Assembly (NCBI GenBank): GCA_942492125.1
Contig: CALODM010000035.1
Location: forward strand, 124,001 to 188,000
Length of the DNA: 64,000 bases
Origin: BCD1 sp942492125
GTDB taxonomy: Bacteria > Bacteroidota > Bacteroidia > Chitinophagales > Saprospiraceae
Direction: 5' to 3'
Shown here: piece by piece, positions 25,987 to 34,647 of the stretch
Layout: the number at the start of each line of letters is the position of its first letter
How positions within the stretch are numbered: the first letter of the stretch is position 1
The notes under the pieces: model-generated
Databases searched by the model: none
What the model was told of the DNA's origin: nothing
The model's input: only the letters and a program-made list of their open reading frames with translations
Program-made: the position numbers and the translations under genes

Positions 25987-27260
25987 TCATTGAACCTCTA
26001 CTAAAAATTTATTTTTCTTTCCGTTTTCCACCATCAGGAACCTGCCATGCAGTAACTGATCAATGCTGACAACAGCTTCATGTGTGGTTACTTTCTCCTT
26101 GTTTACAGCAATAGCATTTCCCTTGATAGCTCTTCTTGCATCACCGTTGGAATTGACAATTGACGTCAATCCTGCCAGCAGATCAACGATATTCACTTCC
26201 TTACCAAATACAGTTTTACTCACCTTGAATCCGGGAATCTCTCCACCAACGGTTTCCAGTTCTTTGGCAGACATAGAATTTAAAAAATCAGCGTTTGCTC
26301 CTTTGTTAAAGAGCAACTCGGTCACTTTTAAAACGGATTCATAGTCCTCCCGGGAATGAATTCTTACGGTCAGTTCCTCCGCAAGGATTCTTTTCAGCGT
26401 TTGCGGATCGTGCGCATATTCTTTTTCAAGTCCTTCGACTTCCTCTTTGATTTAAGGGTGAAGTAGCTGAAAAAGGTTGGCAGGTCGGCATCATCCGCAT
26501 TGATCCAAAACTGGTAAAACTGGTAAGGAGATGTCATTTTGGGATCGAGCCATATATTTCCCTGTTCTGATTTTCCAAATTTCTTACCATCAGATTTGGT
26601 CAGGAGTGGGGTAGTGGCGGCATAAGCCTTTTCACTTAAATTCCGTCTGATGAATTCTGTTCCGGAGGTGATATTCCCCCACTGGTCAGATCCGCCCATT
26701 TGGACTTTGCAGTTGTGTTTTTTATGCAGACACTGGAAATCATAAGCCTGCAGCAATTGGTAGCTGAATTCTGTAAATGACAAACCGGACTCCAGCCTGT
26801 TTTTTACAGAATCTTTAGACATCATGTAATTTACCGTCAGGGTCTTACCAACATCTCTGAGGAAATCCAATACATTCATTTCTTTATAGAAATCCAGATT
26901 GTTGATAATTTCCGCTTGGTTAGGTCCATTGTCGAAATCCAGGAATTTGTAGACTTGTTCCTTTTGAAATTCCAGATTTTTGTCTAACTCGTCGTAGGAT
27001 TTAAGCTGTCTTTCCTGGTCTTTTCCAGAGGGATCACCAATCCTGCCTGTTGCACCTCCCATCAATACGATAGGCTTATGACCAGAAAGCTGGAACAGCT
27101 TCAACAACATGATCTGCACATAATTACCGATTGTCATAGAGGGTGCAGTGGGATCAAATCCGATGTACCCGGTCATCATACCTTCGTTTAATGCTTCCTT
27201 GGTTCCCGGAGTGGCATCGTGCAGCATACCTCTCCATTCGAGTTCTTCGATAAAATTCAT
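25987..27260 (-). CDS. tyrS: Tyrosyl-tRNA synthetase, frame interrupted
   Basis: Charges tRNA-Tyr. Class I synthetase: N-terminal catalytic domain with YIGFDPTAPSMTIGNYVQI (HIGH-like), VQMGGSDQWGNITSG and KFGKSEQGNIWLD (KMSKS-like, here KFGKS). The C-terminal S4 RNA-binding domain ends VSIDQLLHGRFLMVENGKKN. One base is missing near 26450 (in TCAAAGAGG), which breaks the frame in the linker after FTLKSK; with it restored the text continues EEVEGLEKEY and about 425 residues are encoded. As an essential gene this is almost certainly a sequence error. Confidence 0.93.
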
Positions 27261-27269
27261 CCTAAAATT

Positions 27270-28317
27270 CTAATTTACTTTTACTTGGGTCTTTTGCATT
27301 TTGTAAAACTTCCAGAAGCTGATCATTCTTTGTGTTTCTTCATCCCATAAATGGTGAAATAAAAATTTTAAGCTCTTCCAGAAGGAAACGGTTGTAACGT
27401 ATTTGGTTAGAATCGGGTTCTCTTTGGCGCACTTTTCTAAATTGTAAAAAGGAATTTTCGGGCTTAAATGGTGAATATGGTGAAAGCCGATATTTCCGGA
27501 AAGCCATTGGAATACCCGGGGTAATTTATAAAAAGTACTGCCTTTGATCGCAGAGAGCAGGTAATCCCAATCTCCTTTCCATTTTTTATAAGTTTCTTCA
27601 TGTTGGTGCTGAACATAAAAGAACCAAAGGGAAAAAGTTCCGTACAGCAGGAAAATCGGTATATGAACCATCAGGAAATTTTTCCATCCTAAAGCGAAAC
27701 CGATTACCAGATAAAATGTAAGTTGATAAAAGTTATTGAACAGTTGTTTAATTTTTACTTTTTTCCAGCGATATCCATTACCCCAGGAGATTTTCGTCGT
27801 TGGAAAGTGCACCATAGTAAAATAAATGACAGGCCCAATGAGGAACAGGATCAGCGGATTACGCATAAGCCAGTAAAAAATTCTTTTGGCCCTGGGCAGT
27901 TTTTTGTATTGTTCAACCGTATAGGTCTGGATGTCTCCAATATGAAGATGTTCGAGCTGACCATTGTGAGGAATGATGAAAACTGTGGAGTCTTCCAGTA
28001 AGTAAAGGAATTGTCGTGAAAAGGCTGCACGCTACTCCGACTATATTATTGTGTTTTCGGTTTTTCAGGAAAGATTGATGTCCGCAGTCATGTTGAATGA
28101 TAAATATTCTGCCGAGGAAAAAAGCGTTGACGAAAGCCAGTCCGATAGTGATCCAGTAGGACCAATCCAGGCTGAAATACATTAATGTCCAAATAGCGAT
28201 GAATGGGACATAAGTGTTAATAATTTGTATGATTGCTTTACGATTGTCTGCCTTTTGGTACTTGGCTACAATCTTGGGCCAGTTTTTTAAGGACTCCTTA
28301 ATGACTTTATTATCCAT
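27270..28317 (-). CDS. Membrane fatty acid desaturase, frame interrupted
   Basis: Di-iron membrane desaturase with three histidine boxes: FIIQHDCGHQSF, HSFHHS followed by HNGQLEH in another frame, and NIGFHHIHHLSP. Four hydrophobic helices flank them. At least three indels between about 27975 and 28020 scatter the second box over three frames; restored, the text continues IGDIQTYTVEQYKKLPRAKR into the intact C-terminal part, about 348 residues in all. It introduces double bonds into acyl lipids, adjusting membrane fluidity; the regiospecificity cannot be told. Ten bp upstream of the tyrS start. Confidence 0.85.
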
Positions 28318-28642
28318 ATGTATGTGTTTTTTATTGTTCAGGAATCCTGGGAGTTAAAAATAATGTGCGAATTTAGAGATTTATTTTCCTAAATCAAAGA
28401 ATTCTCTCAGGACTAAACATAGTTTTTACTAAAATGAACTATTGCAAAATTGGTGGAATAAGGGGAATTAATTCGAGTTCAAGAGGTGTGTTATGAAATT
28501 CTAAAACAACAAATGGGGTACAAAGTTTTGATATCCACGATAATGACCTGATTTTCTTTTTAAATTTTCCCACAGGCTAAATTCTGCGACCGCTCTTTTT
28601 CTTGCATGGAATTTGCTACATTTACGGCTCTAAACATCAATC
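28318..28642. other. Intergenic region between desaturase and permease
   Basis: 325 bp, AT-rich, between divergent genes. It must contain both promoters; a near-match TACATTTA occurs about 25 bp before the permease start without a properly spaced TTG. No RNA gene or repeat is visible. Confidence 0.5.
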
Positions 28643-29937
28643 ATGAATTTTGCTTATTTTATCACACGAAAGGTAGCCCGGTTCGGACAACAATCTTTTT
28701 CCCGGCTGATCATCAGGTTTGCAGTGATCGCCGTGGCCTTGAGTGTGTCTGTTATGATAGCTTCCACAGCATTGATAGCAGGGTTTAAAAAGGAAATAAG
28801 TAGTAAGATTTTTGGTTTTTGGGGACATATTCATATTTCCGATTCCGGGGTTAGCCGCTCCATCCTGGAAGCAAAACCAATTAGTAAGTTTCAGGATTTT
28901 TACCCATCCATCGACACCCTTGAGCAAGTTTCTTATGCCGATTATGAAGAGTGGGTGGGAAGGAGATCGTTGTTGAGCGACAAAGCAAAGCAGGAATCAG
29001 GCACATCCAGGTGTTCGCTGTTAAACCGGGGATCATCCAGGCCAACGAAGAAATAGAAGGCATTATTCTGAAAGGGGTTGATAGTGGATTTGATTGGGAA
29101 TTCATGACCAAATACATCAAGGAAGGAGATGTTTTGAATTTAGAGGACTCCACCATGTCCAATGAAATTTTGATCTCCAGGCAAACGGCAAACCGTTTGA
29201 AAGTGGGCGTTGGAGATAAATTCACCATTCATTTTCCCGAAAAGAATGAACAACGTAAAAGGCGGTTTGTAATCTCGGGAATTTATAAAACAGGTTTAGA
29301 AGAGTACGATCAAAAATTTGCGCTGGTGGACATCCGCCAGGTTCAGCAATTGTCCAACTGGCAACCAGACGAAATAAGCGGATTTGAAGTATTTTTGGAT
29401 GACCTGGATGATCTGGATATCATCACCAACTACATTTATTACGAAGTGTTGCCACCCACCCTTTATGCCGAAATGATCAGTGATAAATTCCGGGAGGTAT
29501 TTGATTGGCTGGATCTTCAGGATATCAACGAGGTGGTTATCCTGGTATTGATGCTTGTGGTGGCCATTATCAATATGGTGACAGCACTGTTGATTCTCAT
29601 TCTGGAGCGAACGAATATGATCGGTATTTTAAAAGCCCTGGGCAGTTCCAACTGGACAGTGCGGAAGATCTTTTTGTATTATGCCGGTTACATAGTATTG
29701 ATGGGATTATTTTGGGGGAATTTTCTGGGACTTGGATTATGTTTTCTACAGGATACTTTTGAGTTCATAAAACTGTCGGAAGAAAATTATTATCTGAGTG
29801 TTGCACCGATTCATATCAATTGGTGGGCAGTATTATTATTAAACTTAGGTACATTGTTTATCACCGTTATGGCTCTTGTAATACCTTCTTACCTTATAAC
29901 CAGAATCAGTCCGGTTAAGGCCATTCGATTCAAATAA
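28643..29937 (+). CDS. FtsX-family ABC permease (LolC/LolE-like), frame interrupted
   Basis: Starts MNFAYFITRKVARFGQQSFS and TM1 VIAVALSVSVMIASTALIAG, as in LolC/E lipoprotein-release permeases. The frame breaks near 28955 (after YEEWVG) and resumes at KEIVVERQSKAGIRHIQVFA; the rest is intact with the C-terminal helices LVLMLVVAIINMVTALLILI and ILKALGSSNWTVRKIFLYYA. About 431 residues when restored. Probably extracts lipoproteins from the inner membrane with a LolD ATPase encoded elsewhere, though other FtsX roles are possible. Confidence 0.85.
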
Positions 29938-29970
29938 GCTGCTGACCTGCTTTTTAATTGTCCAAAGGAT

Positions 29971-30000
29971 TTGGCTTTTGCCTGGCAAATTGTAAGTTTG
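29971..30000 (+). promoter_or_regulatory. Promoter of the CorA-family gene
   Basis: TTG (29971-29973), 19-bp spacer, TAAGTTTG (29993-30000): a full match to the Bacteroidota consensus. Predicted start is about 100 nt before the coding start. Confidence 0.65.
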
Positions 30001-30104
30001 TAGGGATTTTGTTTAAAGATTTCGGGAAAGTCCTGTTTTCTGAGGATATTTTGGAAAAAAATGGGGCTGATAGTCGAAGCTCAATGCTGATTTAATACCA
30101 GATT

Positions 30105-31052
30105 ATGATTCGCTATTATGTGAAAGAGGATGGTCGGTTAAAAGAACTGGAAGCGCCCCAGGCTTCCTGCTGGATTAATATTAGTCCTCCTTTTACCCAG
30201 GAAGAACTCGAAAATGTAGCTCTTCAGTTTGATGTTCCCCTGGATTTCCTGACGGACTCCCTGGATATTGATGAAAGATCCCGTTATGAAAGAGAAGATG
30301 ATGCCCGGCTGATTCTTTTCAATACCCCCATACTGAATGAACTGGAGGGAGAAAATGAATCTATTTACACTACCGTTCCAATTGGTCTGATTTTCACCCT
30401 CGATCACCTTATCACCATTTCAGCTTATCAAAGTCCGGTATTGCAGCGTTTCCTGGATGGCCGGGTCAAACATTTTGATCCGGAAGATGAGGCGCTCTTT
30501 GCTTTACAGATCATGGAACAGAATGTTTACCGGTTTCTCACTTGTCTGAAAAAGTTAAATCTAAAAAGAAACCTGATTGAGAATGAATTGTCCGATTCAA
30601 GTCGGAATAAAGAATTGAAACAACTACTGAGCATTGAAAAAAGCCTCGTGTATTTTGTGAACTCTCTCAGTTCAAACGAACTGCTGAAGTTGAAAATGAA
30701 ACGGACGGATTTTCTTCATCTTCGGGAAGATGAAGAAAAAATGGACTTGTTTGAAGATATTATTATTGATAACAGTCAGGCCCTGGAAATGTCAAACGTA
30801 TATACAAATATCCTTCACGGAACCATGGAGGCTTATGGTTCGATTATCTCCAATAACCTCAACATCACCATCAGAAGACTTACAACCATTACCATTATCC
30901 TGATGGTTCCAACACTTTTGGCCAGCTTCTACGGCATGAATGTGCCATTGCCTTATGAGAAGAATCCAAATATGTTGTTGTACATCCTTATCGCTTCAAT
31001 GGTCATCAGCGCACTGCTCGCGTGGTACTTCCAGCGGAAAAGGCTTTTTTAG
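30105..31052 (+). CDS. CorA-family magnesium/divalent cation transporter
   Basis: 315 residues. A large N-terminal cytoplasmic domain is followed by a long helix and two C-terminal transmembrane segments; the pore signature GMN lies in ASFYGMNVPLPYE at the end of TM1, then MLLYILIASMVISALLAWYF and a basic tail QRKRLF. It mediates channel-like uptake of Mg2+ or related divalent cations. A single-gene unit with its own promoter, next to the candidate origin. Confidence 0.92.
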   Translation: MIRYYVKEDGRLKELEAPQASCWINISPPFTQEELENVALQFDVPLDFLTDSLDIDERSRYEREDDARLILFNTPILNELEGENESIYTTVPIGLIFTLDHLITISAYQSPVLQRFLDGRVKHFDPEDEALFALQIMEQNVYRFLTCLKKLNLKRNLIENELSDSSRNKELKQLLSIEKSLVYFVNSLSSNELLKLKMKRTDFLHLREDEEKMDLFEDIIIDNSQALEMSNVYTNILHGTMEAYGSIISNNLNITIRRLTTITIILMVPTLLASFYGMNVPLPYEKNPNMLLYILIASMVISALLAWYFQRKRLF

Positions 31053-31572
31053 TTCCCACAAAATCTTTCATTTATTCCATGATTGCTTTTACCCGGGAAA
31101 TATTGGTTTTTATTTCAAAACAACTTTTACACATGCCCGATTGGACTTATCCACATATGTGGATAAATAATTCAACATCTTAGAATGGTAACAATCAACG
31201 TTTTATCATTTTTAATCACAAAATGTGGATAACTTTATTAAGAAATATTTGGGAGGTTTTTTAAATTTGTCACAAGTTATCTAATGATTTTATTTAGATT
31301 CAAACTTACTGATACACAACACCAGGCATTTCGTTTGAATGAGGTGCTGCAAAAAGGTAGATCATGTAAATGGTCTACCTTTTTTACTTTTCAGGGAATA
31401 AACCTGCCGTTCCGTAAATGGACGGGATAATTTCGGATACAGGATATACCTTTACGTTGTTGTATGCATTAAATACATATTTTACTTACCCTGTTTTTTA
31501 CTGGAGACTAACTGCACTTTTTGGATAACGACCTGTCGTTACTGGAAGAATTGTTTTGAAAATCATGAACAA
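31053..31572. other. oriC: Candidate chromosomal replication origin (oriC) intergenic region
   Basis: 520 bp without a gene. Three perfect TTATCCACA boxes are present: 31147-31155 (plus), 31158-31166 (minus) and 31224-31232 (minus). The first two form a perfect 20-bp palindrome. A weaker TTTTACACA lies upstream near 31120, and AT-rich DNA surrounds the boxes. Predominant gene orientation reverses here (mostly minus to the left, mostly plus to the right) and parAB is 7-9 kb away. The remainder holds a terminator hairpin at 31351-31385 and the upstream region of the OmpA-like gene. Confidence 0.7.
31351..31385. terminator. Orphan terminator-like hairpin beside the DnaA boxes
   Basis: AAAAAGGTAGA / TCTACCTTTTT with a short loop, flanked by A and T runs. 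The CorA-family gene ends 300 bp upstream, so it may end a long 3' UTR, a small RNA starting after the DnaA boxes, or act as a barrier for the region. Confidence 0.65.
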
Positions 31573-33216
31573 ATGCAGAAAGTCTATCTAAATTTCTTGT
31601 TCCTCTTTTTTACCAGCCTGACACTTAGTGGCCAACCTAAATGGGAATTAAATTTGTTTGGGGGCGCCTCCAACTATCTAGGGGATCTTGTCGAACCTCC
31701 TTTCCCATACCTAAAAGCTTCTGCACCCGCTTTTGGTGCAGGTATTGCTTTTGTTCCAACCCCCTCGCTGGCTTTTGAAATGAATGTTTTGAAGGCACAA
31801 TTGAAAGGGGATGATCACAATATTGGAGAACAGAATTTCATGCGCCGATCCCTTCGGTTTAATTCCTCTTTATGGGAGGTAAATATCCTCACAAGAGTGG
31901 AGCCACTTTCAGCTTATCGCTATTATGAATATGGAAAGTTCCAGGGGACAATGTTGCCGTTTTTTTTTATTGGAGGTGGAGTAGTTTTGGTGAATTCGAA
32001 CACGGTTGTCCGTCCTGAAACAAGTCATCATTACCTGGAATTGATTGAGGCAGACAGAGGACATCACGAACAACATAGAACCTTTGCCATTCCTTTTGGC
32101 GGCGGGTTGAGAATTGATTTAAACAAGCGGCATGCCTTTGATTTCAGGATAGGGGTTAAACCGACATTTACCGACTACCTGGATGGTATTAGTCTTTCTG
32201 GGAATCCGGAATCCAATGATTGGTACCTGATAGCTGGATTTCGTTTTGTTACCAGGCTTGGCGATAAGGATTCTGATAAGGATGGTATTCCGGATCGGGA
32301 AGATTTCTGCCCGCTCGTAGCTGGCGATCTCTCCGCAAAAGGATGTCCTGATGCTGATGGGGATGGGGTGGAAGACCTCGAAGATGTCTGTCCCTATCAT
32401 TTTGGAATTCTGGATTTAAACGGCTGTCCGGATAAAGACGAAGATGATTTGGCTGATTGGGAAGATGATTGCCCGGGATTAGCAGGTCCGAAAGCTACCA
32501 AAGGCTGTCCCGATAAAGACGGAGACGGGATAAAAGATTCACAAGACTGGTGTCCTGGCGAAAGGGGGACTAAATTGCTCAGTGGATGTCCGGACTGTGA
32601 CAATGACGGAGTCATTGATTGGTATGACCAATGCCCGGAAACAGCCGGTAGTCCACTGTATAAGGGGTGTCCTCAGGGGTTATACGATAAGGATGGAGAT
32701 GGTTTTGTCAACGAAGAGGATAGTTGTCCTGAATTGCCCGGAACAGTTAACGGTTGCCCTGATCAGGATGGAGACGCTATTCAGGACGATTTGGATAAAT
32801 GTCCTGAAATATCAGGGGAACCTGATGGGCTCGGGTGTCCTTTAATGACAAAAAAGGAACTGGAGCTTTTGGAAATGGCCACGAAAGCTATTAAATTTGA
32901 AATGGGTAGCACAGTGCTAAAACCGGAATCGATTAGTAGTCTTGATCAGATTGTTGCTATCTTAAAGCGCTATACCAATTATCATGTAGAAATTCGTGGG
33001 CACACCGATAATATTGGTCGTGCAGACCGTAATCTGTTGCTTTCTGAAAAGAGGGCAATTGCGTGTTATGATTTTCTGTTGGAAAGGCAGATTGGGAAGA
33101 ACAGGATGATTTACAAAGGCCTGGGAGAAATAGAACCTTTAGCAGACAATAGCACTGATCAAGGACGCAGGCTGAACCGACGTGTTGAATTCATTTTGAC
33201 TCCCTACATTCCATAA
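31573..33216 (+). CDS. OmpA-family outer membrane protein with DUF6089 barrel and thrombospondin type 3 repeats
   Basis: 547 residues. Signal peptide MQKVYLNFLFLFFTSLTLSG, a DUF6089-type barrel (about 22-225), then a Cys- and Asp-rich calcium-binding stretch (about 230-420) of repeats such as DSDKDGIPDREDFCP and DGDGVEDLEDVCP, and a C-terminal OmpA peptidoglycan-binding domain with VEIRGHTDNIGRADRNLLLS and GRRLNRRVEF. It should tether the outer membrane to peptidoglycan. Followed after 12 bp by a second DUF6089 gene. Confidence 0.9.
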   Translation: MQKVYLNFLFLFFTSLTLSGQPKWELNLFGGASNYLGDLVEPPFPYLKASAPAFGAGIAFVPTPSLAFEMNVLKAQLKGDDHNIGEQNFMRRSLRFNSSLWEVNILTRVEPLSAYRYYEYGKFQGTMLPFFFIGGGVVLVNSNTVVRPETSHHYLELIEADRGHHEQHRTFAIPFGGGLRIDLNKRHAFDFRIGVKPTFTDYLDGISLSGNPESNDWYLIAGFRFVTRLGDKDSDKDGIPDREDFCPLVAGDLSAKGCPDADGDGVEDLEDVCPYHFGILDLNGCPDKDEDDLADWEDDCPGLAGPKATKGCPDKDGDGIKDSQDWCPGERGTKLLSGCPDCDNDGVIDWYDQCPETAGSPLYKGCPQGLYDKDGDGFVNEEDSCPELPGTVNGCPDQDGDAIQDDLDKCPEISGEPDGLGCPLMTKKELELLEMATKAIKFEMGSTVLKPESISSLDQIVAILKRYTNYHVEIRGHTDNIGRADRNLLLSEKRAIACYDFLLERQIGKNRMIYKGLGEIEPLADNSTDQGRRLNRRVEFILTPYIP

Positions 33217-33228
33217 AAAACATCTATT

Positions 33229-33939
33229 ATGAGAAAACTGACTTTAATACTCGTTTTTTTTACCATTTCTTTTGCTTTGAAAGCCCAGTATTCCTGGGAA
33301 CTGGGTTTCTTTATTGGTGCTGGTAGTTATCAAGGCGACATTACGCCAAGTCTGGTGCCCAGCGTCAAGAACAGTTCGATTGGTTTTGGTATTTTCGGAA
33401 AATACCTCCTGGATTATAAATGGAGTGTTCGTCCTGGATTATATGTGAGTAATTTGAAAGGAGACGATCTCGATTCAGGAGAACCCTGGAGAGAGAATGT
33501 CAGAAGGGCTAATTTTTTAACCCAGCTCACAGAAATTTCTGTATTGGTGGAATTTGAACCTTTGGGCGAGCAAAGGTACCTCGGTGGACGAGGTTTTAAA
33601 AAACTGGTCTCTCCTTATTTGATTGCCGGTGTTGGGGTATGCATTATTGATCCGATGGCGGATTTTTCTTCAGCCAACGGCTCAGCGGATCTAACCCTGA
33701 AAATAGAGGAAGATATCAATGCGGAAGTCTTATCAACAAGAATAGTTGTCCCAATGGGAGTGGGGGTGAAATTTGATGTAGCTGAATTGTGGAATATAAG
33801 TCTCGAAGTTGGTGCCAGGGCCACTTTTACAGATTACCTGGATGGCTTATCTGCAGCAGGAAACCCTGATGCCAATGACTGGTACTTCTTTTCCGGGTTA
33901 ACCGTTTTACACCGGTTTAAAAATTCTATGAAGAACTGA
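33229..33939 (+). CDS. DUF6089 outer membrane beta-barrel protein
   Basis: 236 residues. Signal peptide MRKLTLILVFFTISFALKAQ, then a barrel that aligns by eye with the N-terminal domain of the preceding protein: both have W-E-L near the start, SNLKGDD or AQLKGDD, and FTDYLDG(L/I)S..GNP(D/E)(A/S)NDWY near the end. It lacks the calcium repeats and OmpA domain, so it is a barrel-only paralog, probably from tandem duplication. Function unknown. Confidence 0.85.
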   Translation: MRKLTLILVFFTISFALKAQYSWELGFFIGAGSYQGDITPSLVPSVKNSSIGFGIFGKYLLDYKWSVRPGLYVSNLKGDDLDSGEPWRENVRRANFLTQLTEISVLVEFEPLGEQRYLGGRGFKKLVSPYLIAGVGVCIIDPMADFSSANGSADLTLKIEEDINAEVLSTRIVVPMGVGVKFDVAELWNISLEVGARATFTDYLDGLSAAGNPDANDWYFFSGLTVLHRFKNSMKN

Positions 33940-33949
33940 TTATTTGGTG

Positions 33950-34645
33950 TTATTGCAACAATTGGTCAACGACTTTTCTCACGCCCGTAGTGGCTTTTTC
34001 GGCGACAACCGTCAGAGTATTTCGTTCACTCAACTCATAGTTGATGGATGGTTTTGGATCAACATAATAAATGTTAGCCATTCTGGGGGCATAGCCTATC
34101 AGTCCTGCTGCAGGATATACCTGCATGGATGTACCGACGATGATAACGTGTCGGGCATCAGTAATTTCGATTAAAGCCTTTTCCAACATCGGTACTGCTT
34201 CTCCGAACCAGACGATGTGTGGTCTCAATTGGCTGCCTTTTTCACACCTGTCCCCGACATTAAGGTCTTTTTCCCAGTGGTAAATCAATGATGGATCGGC
34301 AGTGCTTCGAACCTTTGTCAATTCCCCGTGTAAGTGAATGATGTTACTGCTTCCGCCCCGTTCATGGAGGTTGTCAATATTTTGGGTGACCACCACCACC
34401 TCATATTTTTTTTCCAGTTCAGTCAGGGCAAAATGTGCATCGTTTGGAGCTACTTCCATCAGTTTACGTCTGCGCTGGTTGTAAAAATCCAGGACTAGTG
34501 CTTTATTTTTGCGCCATCCTTCGGGGGAAGCTACTTCCATTACGTCGTGCCCTTCCCATAGTCCTCCGGCATCTCGAAAGGTGCTGATACCGCTCTCAGC
34601 ACTGACCCCGGCGCCACTTAATATGACAACTTTTTCTTTACGCAT
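33950..34645 (-). CDS. Sir2-family NAD-dependent protein deacylase
   Basis: 231 residues. NAD-binding motif VILSGAGVSAESGISTFRDA, VVTQNIDNLHERGG with the catalytic histidine in IIHLHGEL, and VIIVGTSMQVYPAAGL near the end. The four zinc cysteines of most sirtuins are not seen; only one Cys (DRCEKGSQ) is in that region, so the zinc module looks minimal or lost. Removes acyl groups from lysines with NAD+. Separated by 2 bp from nnr upstream, so the two NAD-linked genes are probably one operon. Confidence 0.93.
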   Translation of the reverse strand: MRKEKVVILSGAGVSAESGISTFRDAGGLWEGHDVMEVASPEGWRKNKALVLDFYNQRRRKLMEVAPNDAHFALTELEKKYEVVVVTQNIDNLHERGGSSNIIHLHGELTKVRSTADPSLIYHWEKDLNVGDRCEKGSQLRPHIVWFGEAVPMLEKALIEITDARHVIIVGTSMQVYPAAGLIGYAPRMANIYYVDPKPSINYELSERNTLTVVAEKATTGVRKVVDQLLQ

Positions 34646-34647
34646 TT

